NCBI RefSeq assembly: GCF_000716605.1
Contig: NZ_JNXE01000022.1
Coordinates: forward strand, 92,169 to 156,168
Source: Streptomyces sp. NRRL F-525
GTDB lineage: Bacteria > Actinomycetota > Actinomycetes > Streptomycetales > Streptomycetaceae
Direction of reading: 5' to 3'
Length of the DNA stretch: 64,000 bases
Shown here in pieces: positions 9,048 through 17,441 of the stretch. The notes under the pieces were generated by a model. The model saw nothing but the letters and a program-made list of their open reading frames with translations, was not told the origin of the DNA and did no database searches. The position numbers and the translations under genes were made by a program. How positions within the stretch are numbered: the first letter of the stretch is position 1; each line of letters starts with the position of its first letter.

Positions 9048-9629
9048 GTGCAGCACTCCGCCGTCCCGGAACTGGAACTGGCACACACGAACACCCGCCC
9101 CATCCACTGGGTCGCCACCGCCACGGCTCTCGCCGGTGTCGTGGCTCTCTCCTCGGGCCTGCAGCCCGACTCCGCGCACGCCGCCCAGGCCGCCGGCCCG
9201 CAGACCAAGTCCGCGCCCGCCGCCTCGGCCCCCGCGACCACAGGAGTCGCCTTCCCCCTCGACTGCGGCCCCGTGAAGGCCGTCGTACAGAAGAAGGCAT
9301 CCGGAGACCTCGACGGCGACGGCCGGCCGGAGACGGTCGCCGTGGTCCACTGCGACGCGGGCATGGGCACCCCGCCCGACGGCGTCTACGTCCTCACCCA
9401 GGGAGCGGGCGCCGCCAAGCCGCGCGTCGTCGCCACCCTGGTCGCCCCGAAGGCCCGAGAGACCGTCACCGACTTCTCCGTACGCGACGGCGCGGTGCTC
9501 GCGACCCTGCTCGGCTACTCGACGGCGGACGTGCCCAGTTGCTGCCCCGACGTCAAGGAGACCGCCAAGTGGCAGTGGCAGAACGGCTCGTTCGTCCGCT
9601 CCACCCCCGGCAACGCCCAGAACGTCTGA
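9048..9629 (+). CDS. Secreted hypothetical protein
   Basis: A 193-residue protein of unknown function. It has a short charged N-terminus, then the hydrophobic segment WVATATALAGVVALSSGL and an Ala-rich stretch ending in SAHAAQA, consistent with a Sec signal peptide cleaved after an AHA-type site. The mature part carries one Ca-binding-like GDLDGDGRPETV motif, as in FG-GAP/dockerin-like repeats, and several Cys residues (LDCGP, VVHCDAG, SCCPDV) that could form disulfides outside the cell. GTG at 9048 was chosen because AGGAG precedes it at 9034-9038; an upstream in-frame ATG at 8994 lacks an SD and would lengthen the signal implausibly. Confidence 0.72.
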   Translation: MQHSAVPELELAHTNTRPIHWVATATALAGVVALSSGLQPDSAHAAQAAGPQTKSAPAASAPATTGVAFPLDCGPVKAVVQKKASGDLDGDGRPETVAVVHCDAGMGTPPDGVYVLTQGAGAAKPRVVATLVAPKARETVTDFSVRDGAVLATLLGYSTADVPSCCPDVKETAKWQWQNGSFVRSTPGNAQNV

Positions 9630-9643
9630 CCGCGGGCTGAATC

Positions 9644-9943
9644 TCAGGCCGCGTCGGGCCCGTACACCTCGACCCGGTCCGCGACCCGGCGCACATGGAT
9701 GCAGTCACCCGGGCACTCCTTGGCGGAGTCCACGACATCGACCAACAGCGGCAGCGGTACGCGCGTGGTGGCGCCCTTGTCCTGCAGCAGCTCGTCGTCC
9801 GGGCTCTTCACATAGGCCAGGCCGTCGATGTCCAGCTCGAAGACCTCGGGGGCGTACTGGACGCAGATCCCGTCGCCGGTACAGAGGTCCTGGTCGATCC
9901 AGACCTCCAGCGCCTCGCCGTCGGCCGCGGCCTCGTCCTGCAC
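9644..9943 (-). CDS. Small ferredoxin (3Fe-4S type)
   Basis: A 99-residue acidic electron carrier. The ligand region is DQDLCTGDGICVQYAPEVFEL, giving C-x5-C, with the last ligand in AKECPGDCIHV. This is the arrangement of actinobacterial 3Fe-4S ferredoxins that usually feed P450s or other oxygenases. GTG at 9943 has the SD AGGAGA upstream. It is convergent with the secreted-protein gene, with only 14 bp between the two stops, and lies upstream of arc on the opposite strand. No redox partner gene is adjacent; whether it is linked to proteasome function is unknown, although a ferredoxin next to arc is common in Streptomyces. Confidence 0.88.
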   Translation of the reverse strand: MQDEAAADGEALEVWIDQDLCTGDGICVQYAPEVFELDIDGLAYVKSPDDELLQDKGATTRVPLPLLVDVVDSAKECPGDCIHVRRVADRVEVYGPDAA

Positions 9944-10335
9944 GGTGATGTCTCCTGTTTCCGCCGGGTGTTGGACATCGTCGACCCTACCTCCGCCCGC
10001 CCGAACGACCTTTCTCCGCGATCTCAGGTTTTACGCCCCCGCATGACGGACACTGTCCGCATGGACACTCTCAGTCAGGGGCGCCCTGGCCGGTTTCCGT
10101 CGGGCGAATAACCCGCCCGCACGGCAACTCACGTCCACCGTGAAGGGTTTTGACCAACCCGGCCTTGGAACAGTCCGCTTCTGAATCACGTTGAGTGGGT
10201 ATCCACTCGGCGTGAGGGAGAGCGCAGGGTGACCGACGACACACCTTGACAGTCTTTGTGATCTAGGGGTTTCAATCGACACCCACCCAGGTAGGGTCTG
10301 GAAGCGTCCAGCTCCCCTTGGAGGAGGTGAGGACC
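9944..10335. other. Divergent regulatory region between ferredoxin gene and arc
   Basis: 392 bases without a gene. An inverted repeat GAGTGG/CCACTC lies at 10193-10198 and 10203-10208, a TTGACA hexamer at 10246-10251 without a matching -10 at 17 bp, and a -10-like TAGGGT at 10292-10297, 38 nt before the arc GTG. Confidence 0.5.
10291..10300 (+). promoter_or_regulatory. Putative -10 region of arc
   Basis: GTAGGGTCTG contains the Streptomyces-like -10 TAGGGT. The identical decamer occurs in front of pup at 13971-13980. No convincing -35 accompanies either copy. Confidence 0.45.
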
Positions 10336-12102
10336 GTGGCAGCCCACGACGACGACATGAACCGCGGCATCCGCCCGGGACGAGGGTCCGACGACCCGTC
10401 CGGGCAGATTGCCTACCTTGAGCAGGAGATCGCCGTCCTGCGACGTAAGCTCGCCGACTCTCCGCGACACACGAGGATTCTCGAAGAGCGGATCGTCGAG
10501 CTGCAGACCAATCTGGCCGGGGTGTCCGCCCAGAACGAGCGACTCGCCAACACGCTCCGTGAGGCCCGCGACCAGATCGTGGCCCTCAAGGAAGAAGTCG
10601 ACCGGCTCGCACAGCCGCCGGCCGGCTTCGGTGTCTTCCTCGTGGCCAACGAGGACGGCACAGCGGACATCTTCACCGGCGGCCGCAAACTGCGGGTGAA
10701 CGTCAGCCCAAGCGTGGAACTCGAAGAGCTCCGCCGCGGCCAGGAAGTAATGCTCAACGAAGCGCTCAACGTGGTCGAGGCCATGGAGTACGAGCGCGTC
10801 GGCGACATCGTCACCCTCAAGGAGATCCTCGAGGACGGCGAACGCGCCCTCGTGGTGGGGCACACTGACGAGGAACGGGTGGTGCGGCTCGCCGAGCCGC
10901 TGCTGGACATCACCATCCGCCCCGGCGACGCCCTGCTGCTCGAACCCCGTTCCGGCTACGTCTACGAGATCGTCCCGAAGAGCGAGGTCGAGGAACTCGT
11001 CCTCGAAGAGGTCCCCGACATCGGCTACGAGCAGATCGGCGGTCTGGGCGGCCAGATCGAGATGATCCGCGACGCGGTCGAACTGCCGTACCTCTACCCC
11101 GACCTCTTCAAGGAGCACGAACTGCGGCCGCCCAAGGGCGTCCTGCTGTACGGGCCCCCCGGATGCGGTAAGACGCTCATCGCCAAGGCCGTCGCCAACT
11201 CGCTGGCCAAAAAGGTCGCCGAGGTCACCGGCCAGGCCACCGGCAAGAGCTTCTTCCTCAACATCAAGGGCCCCGAGCTCCTCAACAAGTACGTCGGTGA
11301 GACCGAGCGGCAGATCCGCCTGGTCTTCCAGCGCGCTCGTGAGAAGGCCAGCGAGGGCACCCCCGTCATCGTCTTCTTCGACGAGATGGAGTCCCTCTTC
11401 CGCACCCGTGGTTCCGGTGTCAGCTCGGACGTGGAGAACACCATCGTCCCCCAGCTGCTCGCCGAGATCGACGGCGTGGAAGGCCTGCAGAACGTGGTCG
11501 TCATCGGCGCCTCGAACCGCGAGGACATGATCGACCCCGCCATCCTGCGCCCCGGCCGCCTGGACGTGAAGATCAAGATCGAGCGTCCCGACGCTGAGGC
11601 CGCCAAGGACATCTTCGCCAAGTACCTCACCGAGCGCCTCCCGCTCCACCCCGACGACGTCGGCGAGCACAGCGGCGACAAGACCACCACCGTCCAGAGC
11701 ATGATCCAGACGGCCGTGGAGCACATGTACACGGAATCCGAGGAGAACCGCTTCCTGGAGGTCACCTACGCCAACGGTGACAAGGAAGTCCTCTACTTCA
11801 AGGACTTCAACTCCGGCGCCATGATCGAGAACATCGTGGGCCGGGCCAAGAAGATGGCCATCAAGGACTTCCTCGACCACAAGCAGAAGGGCATCCGCGT
11901 CTCGCACCTCCTCCAGGCGTGCGTGGACGAGTTCAAGGAGAACGAGGACCTGCCCAACACCACCAACCCGGACGACTGGGCCCGGATCTCCGGAAAGAAG
12001 GGCGAGCGGATCGTGTACATCCGTACGCTCATCACCGGCAAGCAGGGCGCCGACACCGGACGCTCCATCGACACGGTGGCGAACACCGGTCAGTACCTGT
12101 AG
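10336..12102 (+). CDS. arc: Proteasome-activating AAA ATPase ARC (Mpa homologue)
   Basis: A 588-residue ring ATPase that recognises pupylated proteins and unfolds them into the 20S proteasome. An N-terminal coiled coil (about residues 20-85, [16 protein letters not shown] onward) binds Pup. Two OB-like domains follow. The AAA module has Walker A GPPGCGKT at residues 273-280, Walker [10 protein letters not shown] and the arginine-finger region AILRPGRLD. The C-terminus is GQYL, the penultimate-Tyr motif that docks into the alpha ring in Mpa/ARC. GTG at 10336 was chosen because GGAGGAGG lies just upstream (10319-10326). A terminator separates it from dop. Confidence 0.97.
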   Translation: MAAHDDDMNRGIRPGRGSDDPSGQIAYLEQEIAVLRRKLADSPRHTRILEERIVELQTNLAGVSAQNERLANTLREARDQIVALKEEVDRLAQPPAGFGVFLVANEDGTADIFTGGRKLRVNVSPSVELEELRRGQEVMLNEALNVVEAMEYERVGDIVTLKEILEDGERALVVGHTDEERVVRLAEPLLDITIRPGDALLLEPRSGYVYEIVPKSEVEELVLEEVPDIGYEQIGGLGGQIEMIRDAVELPYLYPDLFKEHELRPPKGVLLYGPPGCGKTLIAKAVANSLAKKVAEVTGQATGKSFFLNIKGPELLNKYVGETERQIRLVFQRAREKASEGTPVIVFFDEMESLFRTRGSGVSSDVENTIVPQLLAEIDGVEGLQNVVVIGASNREDMIDPAILRPGRLDVKIKIERPDAEAAKDIFAKYLTERLPLHPDDVGEHSGDKTTTVQSMIQTAVEHMYTESEENRFLEVTYANGDKEVLYFKDFNSGAMIENIVGRAKKMAIKDFLDHKQKGIRVSHLLQACVDEFKENEDLPNTTNPDDWARISGKKGERIVYIRTLITGKQGADTGRSIDTVANTGQYL

Positions 12103-12112
12103 AAAGCAGGGT

Positions 12113-12155
12113 GGCTGCGGGTGCCCTAAGCGGGTACCCGCAGCCGACTGTTTTT
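12113..12155 (+). terminator. Intrinsic terminator after arc
   Basis: 10-bp stem, 12113-12122 with 12136-12145, followed by TTTTT at 12151-12155. It indicates that dop has its own promoter in 12156-12346. Confidence 0.88.
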
Positions 12156-12346
12156 CAGGCCATGACCGAACAAGGGGCGCGCGAGGCAATGACGCAAATG
12201 ATCTCCCCACCAGCGCAAAGCCGTTCTAGGCTCTTCGGTACCGCCGAGTCGCGCAGTGCGGGGACGGGCACCGCACACGCACCGGAGCGCCAGCGGTACT
12301 TGAGCAGCGTCCCCGACCGAGGGCGCCGCCGGGCAAGGAGGGCCGC

Positions 12347-13858
12347 ATGACCGTACGGCGAGTAATGGGCATCGAGACGGAGTACGGGATCTCCGTCCCC
12401 GGCCACCCCAACGCCAATGCCATGCTCACCTCGTCCCAGATCGTCAACGCCTACGCGGCGGCGATGCACCGGGCCCGGCGGGCCCGCTGGGACTTCGAGG
12501 AGGAGAATCCGCTGCGGGACGCGCGAGGCTTCGACCTCGCCCGGGAGGCCGCCGACTCCAGCCAGCTCACCGACGAGGACATCGGCCTCGCCAATGTCAT
12601 CCTCACCAACGGCGCACGGCTCTACGTCGACCACGCACACCCGGAGTACAGCTCCCCGGAAGTCACCAACCCCATGGACGCCGTCCTGTGGGACAAGGCC
12701 GGCGAGCGCATCATGGCGGAAGCGGCGGAGCGAGCCGCCCAACTCCCGGGCGCCCAGCCGATCCACCTCTACAAGAACAACACCGACAACAAGGGCGCCT
12801 CGTACGGCACGCACGAGAACTACCTGATGAAGCGGGAGACCCCCTTCTCGGACATCGTGCGCCACCTGACACCCTTCTTCGTCTCGCGGCAGGTCGTCAC
12901 CGGAGCGGGCCGCGTCGGCATCGGCCAGGACGGGCACGAACACGGCTTCCAGCTCAGCCAGCGCGCCGACTACTTCGAGGTCGAGGTCGGTCTGGAGACC
13001 ACCCTCAAGCGCCCGATCATCAACACCCGCGACGAACCGCACGCGGACGCCGAGAAGTACCGCCGCCTGCACGTGATCATCGGCGACGCGAACCTCTCCG
13101 AGATCTCGACCTACCTCAAGCTGGGTACGACGGCACTCGTCCTCTCCATGATCGAGGACGGTTTCATCGCCGTCGACCTGGCCGTGGACCAGCCCGTCCG
13201 CACTCTCCACCAGGTCTCCCACGACCCGACCCTCAAGCGCCTGGTCACCCTCCGCAGCGGCCGGACCCTCACCGCGGTCCAGCTCCAGATGGAGTACTTC
13301 GAGCTCTCCCGCAAATACGTCGAGGAGCGCTACGGCTCCGACGCGGACGACCAGACCAAGGACGTCCTGGCCCGCTGGGAGGACACGCTCAACCGCCTGG
13401 AGAACGACCCGATGAGCCTGGCCGGCGAACTGGACTGGGTCGCCAAGCGGGAGCTCATGGAGGGCTACCGGCGCCGCGACAGCCTCGACTGGGACGCGGC
13501 CCGCCTCCAGCTGGTCGACCTCCAGTACGCGGACGTACGGGCCGAGAAGGGCCTCTACAACCGCCTGGTGGCCCGCGGCCGCATCAAGCGCCTGCTGGAC
13601 GAGGACACGGTCGAGCGGGCGCGTACGACGCCTCCGGAGGACACGCGCGCGTACTTCCGCGGACGCTGCCTGGAGCAGTACGCCGACGACGTCGCGGCGG
13701 CCTCCTGGGACTCCGTGATCTTCGACCTCCCGGGCCGGGACTCGCTCCAGCGCGTCCCAACCCTCGAACCGCTTCGCGGAACGCGTAATCACGTCAAGGA
13801 GCTCCTTGACCGCTGTCGTACGGCGGAAGACCTGGTCAGGGTCCTGTCGGGCGGCTGA
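12347..13858 (+). CDS. dop: Pup deamidase/depupylase Dop
   Basis: A 503-residue member of the Dop/PafA family, related to glutamine synthetase-type carboxylate-amine ligases. It converts the C-terminal Gln of Pup to Glu and also removes Pup from proteins. The ATP-binding start is [10 protein letters not shown]. The Dop-specific loop (about residues 42-80, with [14 protein letters not shown]) is present, which separates it from PafA. The catalytic Asp is Asp95 in [18 protein letters not shown]. Other shared blocks are [19 protein letters not shown] and [19 protein letters not shown]. The start ATG has AAGGAGG upstream. It is the paralogue of pafA at 18705; both are needed because Pup here ends in Gln. 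Confidence 0.97.
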   Translation: MTVRRVMGIETEYGISVPGHPNANAMLTSSQIVNAYAAAMHRARRARWDFEEENPLRDARGFDLAREAADSSQLTDEDIGLANVILTNGARLYVDHAHPEYSSPEVTNPMDAVLWDKAGERIMAEAAERAAQLPGAQPIHLYKNNTDNKGASYGTHENYLMKRETPFSDIVRHLTPFFVSRQVVTGAGRVGIGQDGHEHGFQLSQRADYFEVEVGLETTLKRPIINTRDEPHADAEKYRRLHVIIGDANLSEISTYLKLGTTALVLSMIEDGFIAVDLAVDQPVRTLHQVSHDPTLKRLVTLRSGRTLTAVQLQMEYFELSRKYVEERYGSDADDQTKDVLARWEDTLNRLENDPMSLAGELDWVAKRELMEGYRRRDSLDWDAARLQLVDLQYADVRAEKGLYNRLVARGRIKRLLDEDTVERARTTPPEDTRAYFRGRCLEQYADDVAAASWDSVIFDLPGRDSLQRVPTLEPLRGTRNHVKELLDRCRTAEDLVRVLSGG

Positions 13859-13880
13859 GCGGACCCACGGATCCCCGGTG

Positions 13881-13902
13881 CCGGACAGGGTGGAATGTCC
13901 GG
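13881..13902 (+). terminator. Weak hairpin after dop
   Basis: CCGGACA (13881-13887) pairs with TGTCCGG (13896-13902). Only 7 bp with no T-run, so partial termination at most. Confidence 0.4.
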
Positions 13903-13970
13903 TGGCCGGGAATCATCGAGGTGGCCGCCGTACGTTGTAGGAACTGCGGGGCCGATGTCAGTCCCTGCAA

Positions 13971-13980
13971 GTAGGGTCTG
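13971..13980 (+). promoter_or_regulatory. Putative -10 region of pup
   Basis: GTAGGGTCTG, identical to the decamer upstream of arc at 10291-10300, ends 33 nt before the pup ATG. Confidence 0.45.
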
Positions 13981-14013
13981 ATCAAGAACGTCGAACCGAG
14001 CGGGGTGAGGGTT

Positions 14014-14232
14014 ATGGCGACCAAGGACACCGGCGGCGGACAGCAGAAGGCGACGCGCTCCACGGAGGAGGTCGAAGAGCAGGTCGAGGAAGCACAGGCG
14101 ACCGACGACCTCAAGGAGCGCCACGAGAAGCTGAGCGACGATGTCGACTCGGTTCTGGACGAGATCGACGACGTCCTCGAGGAGAACGCCGAGGACTTCG
14201 TGCGCTCCTTCGTTCAGAAGGGCGGCCAGTAG
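14014..14232 (+). CDS. pup: Prokaryotic ubiquitin-like protein Pup
   Basis: A 72-residue disordered tag protein. Features are an acidic, coiled-coil-prone central part (VEEQVEEAQATDD, SDDVDSVLDEIDDVLEENAEDF) and the conserved end FVRSFVQKGGQ. The terminal Gln must be deamidated to Glu by Dop before PafA attaches it to substrate lysines. The ATG at 14014 gives MATKDTGGGQQK, the usual Pup start. An in-frame GTG at 14005 would add three residues, but GGTGAGG at 14003-14009 is spaced for the ATG. It precedes the relic gene and prcB. Confidence 0.97.
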   Translation: MATKDTGGGQQKATRSTEEVEEQVEEAQATDDLKERHEKLSDDVDSVLDEIDDVLEENAEDFVRSFVQKGGQ

Positions 14233-14270
14233 GTCGCTCTACCCTTCGATTCGAGGGTGAACGGGGTGGC

Positions 14271-14597
14271 GTGGTGGCAGGCGAGTCGAAGATGAAGTGC
14301 TGCGTGCGGTGCGGCGAGGCCAAGCCGCACGCAGTCTTCGCATCCGGGCGCACACATCACGTGCGATTCAGGGCGTGCCGGCCGCGTTCAAAGCGGCTCG
14401 GGAATGCCTCCTCCGTTCATGTGGATCACTGCCAGTAGACGGGTAGGGTCCGTGGCGTACTGTGCTTCAACTGCAATTCGGCCATCGGCAAGTTGGGAGT
14501 TGATCCCGACGCTGTTCGTCGGGCTGCCGCCTACTTGGAAGGATCCTCGTGGAAGCCAACACTCGTAGCCCCGGGCGTCTACCGGCTGCCTTCCTGA
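14271..14597 (+). pseudogene. Decayed endonuclease VII-like (HNH/zinc) gene between pup and prcB
   Basis: Frame 14271-14597 reads a recombination-endonuclease-VII-like protein interrupted by TAG at 14436-14438. Before the stop are the zinc-finger-like MKCCVRCGEAKPHAVFASG and a terminal VHVDHCQ. After the stop the same frame continues TGRVRGVLCFNCNSAIGKLG, then [26 protein letters not shown] and a genuine stop at 14595-14597. Intact family members read VDHCHxTGRVRGVLCFNCN without a break and have a longer segment between the first CxxC and VDH, so a deletion is likely as well. The 3' end overlaps the prcB start by 49 bases. GTG at 14271 or 14274 is the presumed old start. Confidence 0.8.
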
Positions 14598-15394
14598 CGC
14601 CTGGGTCGTCGTCCTTCATGGACTTCCTCTCCGACCATCAGCCGGAGATGCTCCCGGGCAACCGGCAACTGCCGCCCATGCAGGGCGTCATCGAGGCTCC
14701 GCACGGCACGACGATCGTCGCCGTGACGTTCCCCGGTGGCGTGGTGCTCGCCGGTGACCGGCGGGCCACCATGGGCAATGTCATCGCGCAGCGGGACATC
14801 GAGAAGGTGTTCCCCGCGGACGAGTACTCGGCCGTCGGCATCGCCGGCACCGCCGGACTCGCCGTCGAGATGGTCAAGCTCTTCCAACTGGAGCTGGAGC
14901 ACTTCGAGAAGGTCGAAGGCGCCCAACTCTCCCTGGAGGGCAAGGCGAACCGACTGTCCACCATGATCCGTTCCAACCTCGGCATGGCCATGCAGGGCCT
15001 CGCCGTGGTCCCGCTCTTCGCCGGCTTCGACGTGGACCGCGGCGTCGGCCGCATCTTCTCCTACGACGTGACGGGCGGCCGCTCCCAGGAGCACGGCTAC
15101 GCGGCCACCGGCTCCGGCTCGGTCTTCGCGCGCGGTGCCATGAAGAAGCTGTTCCACGACGGTCTGACCGAGGCCGAGGCCACGACCCTGGTGATCCAGG
15201 CGCTCTACGACGCGGCCGACGACGACTCGGCGACCGGTGGTCCCGATGTCGCCCGCCGGATCTACCCGATCGTCACCGTGATCACCGAGGACGGCTTCCG
15301 TCGGCTCACCGACGACGAGTCCTCCGAGATCGCCCGCTCGATCCTGGAGCGGCGACTGCAGCAGCCCGACGGCCCGCGTGCCGCGCTGCTCTGA
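14549..15394 (+). CDS. prcB: 20S proteasome beta subunit PrcB
   Basis: A 281-residue precursor of the catalytic beta subunit. The propeptide is residues 1-53, and autocatalytic cleavage in [11 protein letters not shown] exposes Thr54 as the nucleophile. Other Ntn-hydrolase landmarks are [14 protein letters not shown] (Asp and Arg of the active site), the conserved Lys in [10 protein letters not shown], and YDVTGG. It assembles with PrcA into the four-ring 20S core. GTG at 14549 has GGAAGGA at 14537-14543. Its first codons overlap the 3' end of the endonuclease VII-like relic, which suggests they were once translationally coupled. prcA follows after 69 bp. Confidence 0.97.
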   Translation: MEANTRSPGRLPAAFLTPGSSSFMDFLSDHQPEMLPGNRQLPPMQGVIEAPHGTTIVAVTFPGGVVLAGDRRATMGNVIAQRDIEKVFPADEYSAVGIAGTAGLAVEMVKLFQLELEHFEKVEGAQLSLEGKANRLSTMIRSNLGMAMQGLAVVPLFAGFDVDRGVGRIFSYDVTGGRSQEHGYAATGSGSVFARGAMKKLFHDGLTEAEATTLVIQALYDAADDDSATGGPDVARRIYPIVTVITEDGFRRLTDDESSEIARSILERRLQQPDGPRAALL

Positions 15395-15463
15395 CCGAGG
15401 GCACGTTCTTATCAAGGTGATCCACTGACATCGACGGAACTTTAAAGAGAGGGGCGGATACCG

Positions 15464-16210
15464 GTGTCGACGCCGTTCTATGTCTCACCTCAGCAGGCCA
15501 TGGCCGACCGGGCGGAGTACGCCCGCAAGGGCATCGCCCGTGGCCGCAGCCTGGTCGTGCTGCAGTTCGCCGACGGCATTGTCTTCGTCGGCGAGAACCC
15601 GTCCCGTGCGCTGCACAAGTTCAGCGAGATCTACGACCGGATCGGGTTCGCGGCCGCCGGAAAATACAACGAGTACGAGAACCTGCGGATCGGCGGCGTC
15701 AGGTACGCCGACATGCGCGGTTACACCTACGACCGTGCGGATGTGACCGCCCGCGGTCTCGCCAACGTCTACGCCCAGACGCTCGGCACGATCTTCTCCA
15801 GTGCGGCCGAGAAGCCGTACGAGGTGGAGCTGGTCGTCGCGGAGGTCGGGGACACTCCGGACGGCGATCAGATCTACCGGCTGCCGCACGACGGTTCGAT
15901 CGTGGACGAGCACGGCTCAGTCGCGGTCGGTGGCAACGCCGAGACGATCAGCAGCTATCTGGACCAGCGCCACCGTGACGGCATGACGCTCGCGGAGGCG
16001 CTCAAGCTGGCCGTGCAGTCCCTGTCGCGTGACACGAACGGCAGTGAGCGGGAGATCCCCGCCGAGCGCCTGGAGGTCGCGGTCCTGGACCGTACGCGTC
16101 CGCAGGCCCGCAAGTTCAAGCGCATCGTCGGCCGTCAGCTGTCCCGCCTGCTGGAGGGCGAGAACGCGGACACGTCGTCGGAGGAGTCCGACGGCGACGA
16201 CGAGGAGTGA
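15464..16210 (+). CDS. prcA: 20S proteasome alpha subunit PrcA
   Basis: A 248-residue structural subunit forming the outer rings of the 20S core and gating substrate entry. The N-terminal gate is [28 protein letters not shown], followed by [14 protein letters not shown] and the alpha-subunit blocks [23 protein letters not shown] and [16 protein letters not shown]. It lacks a catalytic Thr. The C-terminal tail is acidic and probably flexible ([15 protein letters not shown]). GTG at 15464 is preceded by AGAGAGGGGCGG. It is the last gene of the pup-prcBA group on this strand before the convergent LacI gene. Confidence 0.96.
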   Translation: MSTPFYVSPQQAMADRAEYARKGIARGRSLVVLQFADGIVFVGENPSRALHKFSEIYDRIGFAAAGKYNEYENLRIGGVRYADMRGYTYDRADVTARGLANVYAQTLGTIFSSAAEKPYEVELVVAEVGDTPDGDQIYRLPHDGSIVDEHGSVAVGGNAETISSYLDQRHRDGMTLAEALKLAVQSLSRDTNGSEREIPAERLEVAVLDRTRPQARKFKRIVGRQLSRLLEGENADTSSEESDGDDEE

Positions 16211-16290
16211 GTCGACCTTCGTTCAGCCTTTCGCGCGCCCCGGCCGGTACATCGGCCGGGGCGCGCGGCGTTGCGGGGGCCGCAAGGGCG

Positions 16291-17307
16291 TCAGGGGGCG
16301 CCTGGTGGCGCCGTGGAGCCTCGGACCACCAGTTCCACCGGGATGTCCCCCTCCTCCGGTACGCGGCCGTCCAGGACGGCCAGGAGGGCGCGCATGCCGT
16401 GTTCGCCGAAGAGTTCGGCGTCGAGGCGGACCGTGGTCAGTTCCGGGTCGATGGCCGTGGCCAGGGCTAGATCGTCCAGGCCGGTGATCGAGAGGTCGTC
16501 GGGGATGCGCAGGCCCAGGCGGCGGGCGGCCTTGTAAGCGCCGGCGGCGAGTTTGTCGTCGTCGCAGACCAGGGCGGTCACCCGCGACCCCGGGGCCGCG
16601 AGTGCTGCCTCGGCTGCGGCCAGGGCGCCCTCGATGGAGATGGGGGCGCGGGTCGTCCGTACCGAAGTGCCTGCCACCGAGCCCACGCGTGCGGCCAGTT
16701 CACGCGCGCGTACCTCGAAGGTCCAGGACGGTACGTCGGCGGCGAGGTGCAGGAAGTGGCGGTGGCCCAGGGTCAGCAGGTGGTCGGCGACCTGGCGGAT
16801 GCCGTCGGCGATGTCCAGGTTGACGGTGGCGGCGCCGAGGCTGCCCTCGGGGTCGCTGTCGAGCATCACCAGGGGCAACTGGTCGCCGCGGATCGCGGTG
16901 AGGGCGTCGGCGGCCATGGAGGAGGCGATCACGCCGTCCAGGGCGGCCTGGGCGGAGGCGAAGGGGTCGCGGGCGGGGCCGATGCCTTCGGGGGAGGGGT
17001 AGAGCACGACGCCGAAGCCGTGTTCGGCGGCGACGCGGGCGGCGCCCGTGTAGACGCCGGCGAAGAACTCGGTCGTCAGCACTGGGACCACGAGGAGGAC
17101 CGTGCGGGTGCGGCCCAGGCGGAGGTTGCGGGCGGCGAGGTTGGGGCGGTAGCCCAGGTCGCGGGCGGCCTCGCGGACACGTTCGGCGGTCGTGGCCGAG
17201 ACCCGGCCGCGCCACTTGTCGCCGAGCACCAGGGAGACCGCGGCCTGGGAGACGCCGGCGGCCTGCGCGACGTCGCGGCTCGTGGGGCGGGTGCTGGCTG
17301 GTGCCAC
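16291..17307 (-). CDS. LacI-family transcriptional regulator
   Basis: A 338-residue repressor. The N-terminal HTH is TSRDVAQAAGVSQAAVSLVLGDK with the hinge-helix region RPNLAARNLRLGRTRTV, followed by a periplasmic-binding-protein-like sensor domain (VVPVLTTEFFAGVYTGAARVA, DGVIASSMAAD, DLSITGLDDLALATAIDPELTTV). The effector is probably a small sugar or nucleoside, not determinable here. GTG at 17307 was chosen because AAGGAG precedes it and the HTH begins soon after; upstream codons are low complexity. It is divergent from an MFS transporter gene, with a 27-bp palindrome between them that is a plausible operator. It sits inside the Pup-proteasome region, but no functional link is evident. Confidence 0.9.
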   Translation of the reverse strand: MAPASTRPTSRDVAQAAGVSQAAVSLVLGDKWRGRVSATTAERVREAARDLGYRPNLAARNLRLGRTRTVLLVVPVLTTEFFAGVYTGAARVAAEHGFGVVLYPSPEGIGPARDPFASAQAALDGVIASSMAADALTAIRGDQLPLVMLDSDPEGSLGAATVNLDIADGIRQVADHLLTLGHRHFLHLAADVPSWTFEVRARELAARVGSVAGTSVRTTRAPISIEGALAAAEAALAAPGSRVTALVCDDDKLAAGAYKAARRLGLRIPDDLSITGLDDLALATAIDPELTTVRLDAELFGEHGMRALLAVLDGRVPEEGDIPVELVVRGSTAPPGAP

Positions 17308-17372
17308 GGTCGGCCTGCTCCTTGGTGAGGATCCGTAGGGACTCCGTATGGACGCGTGAACAGCGCACATGG

Positions 17373-17399
17373 TACGTATGACAGAAGACGTTATACGTA
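17373..17399. promoter_or_regulatory. Palindromic operator candidate between lacI-type and MFS genes
   Basis: A 27-bp dyad centred at 17386. TACGTAT (17373-17379) matches ATACGTA (17393-17399) perfectly, and 9 of the 10 outer positions of each half-site pair. It is the strongest dyad in the 134-bp divergent gap. Confidence 0.6.
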
Positions 17400-17441
17400 A
17401 AACCTCATGCGTGACGGTGAGGGGGAGGACGGTTCGAGGCC

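Noticed and set aside
10246..10251. TTGACA as -35 of the arc promoter
   Set aside because: No -10-like hexamer lies 16-19 bp downstream; the better -10 candidate TAGGGT is 40 bp away.
14444..14449. TAGGGT before prcB as a third shared promoter element
   Set aside because: It lies within the endonuclease VII-like relic and corresponds to its conserved TGRVRG codons, so the match to the arc and pup decamers is probably coincidental.
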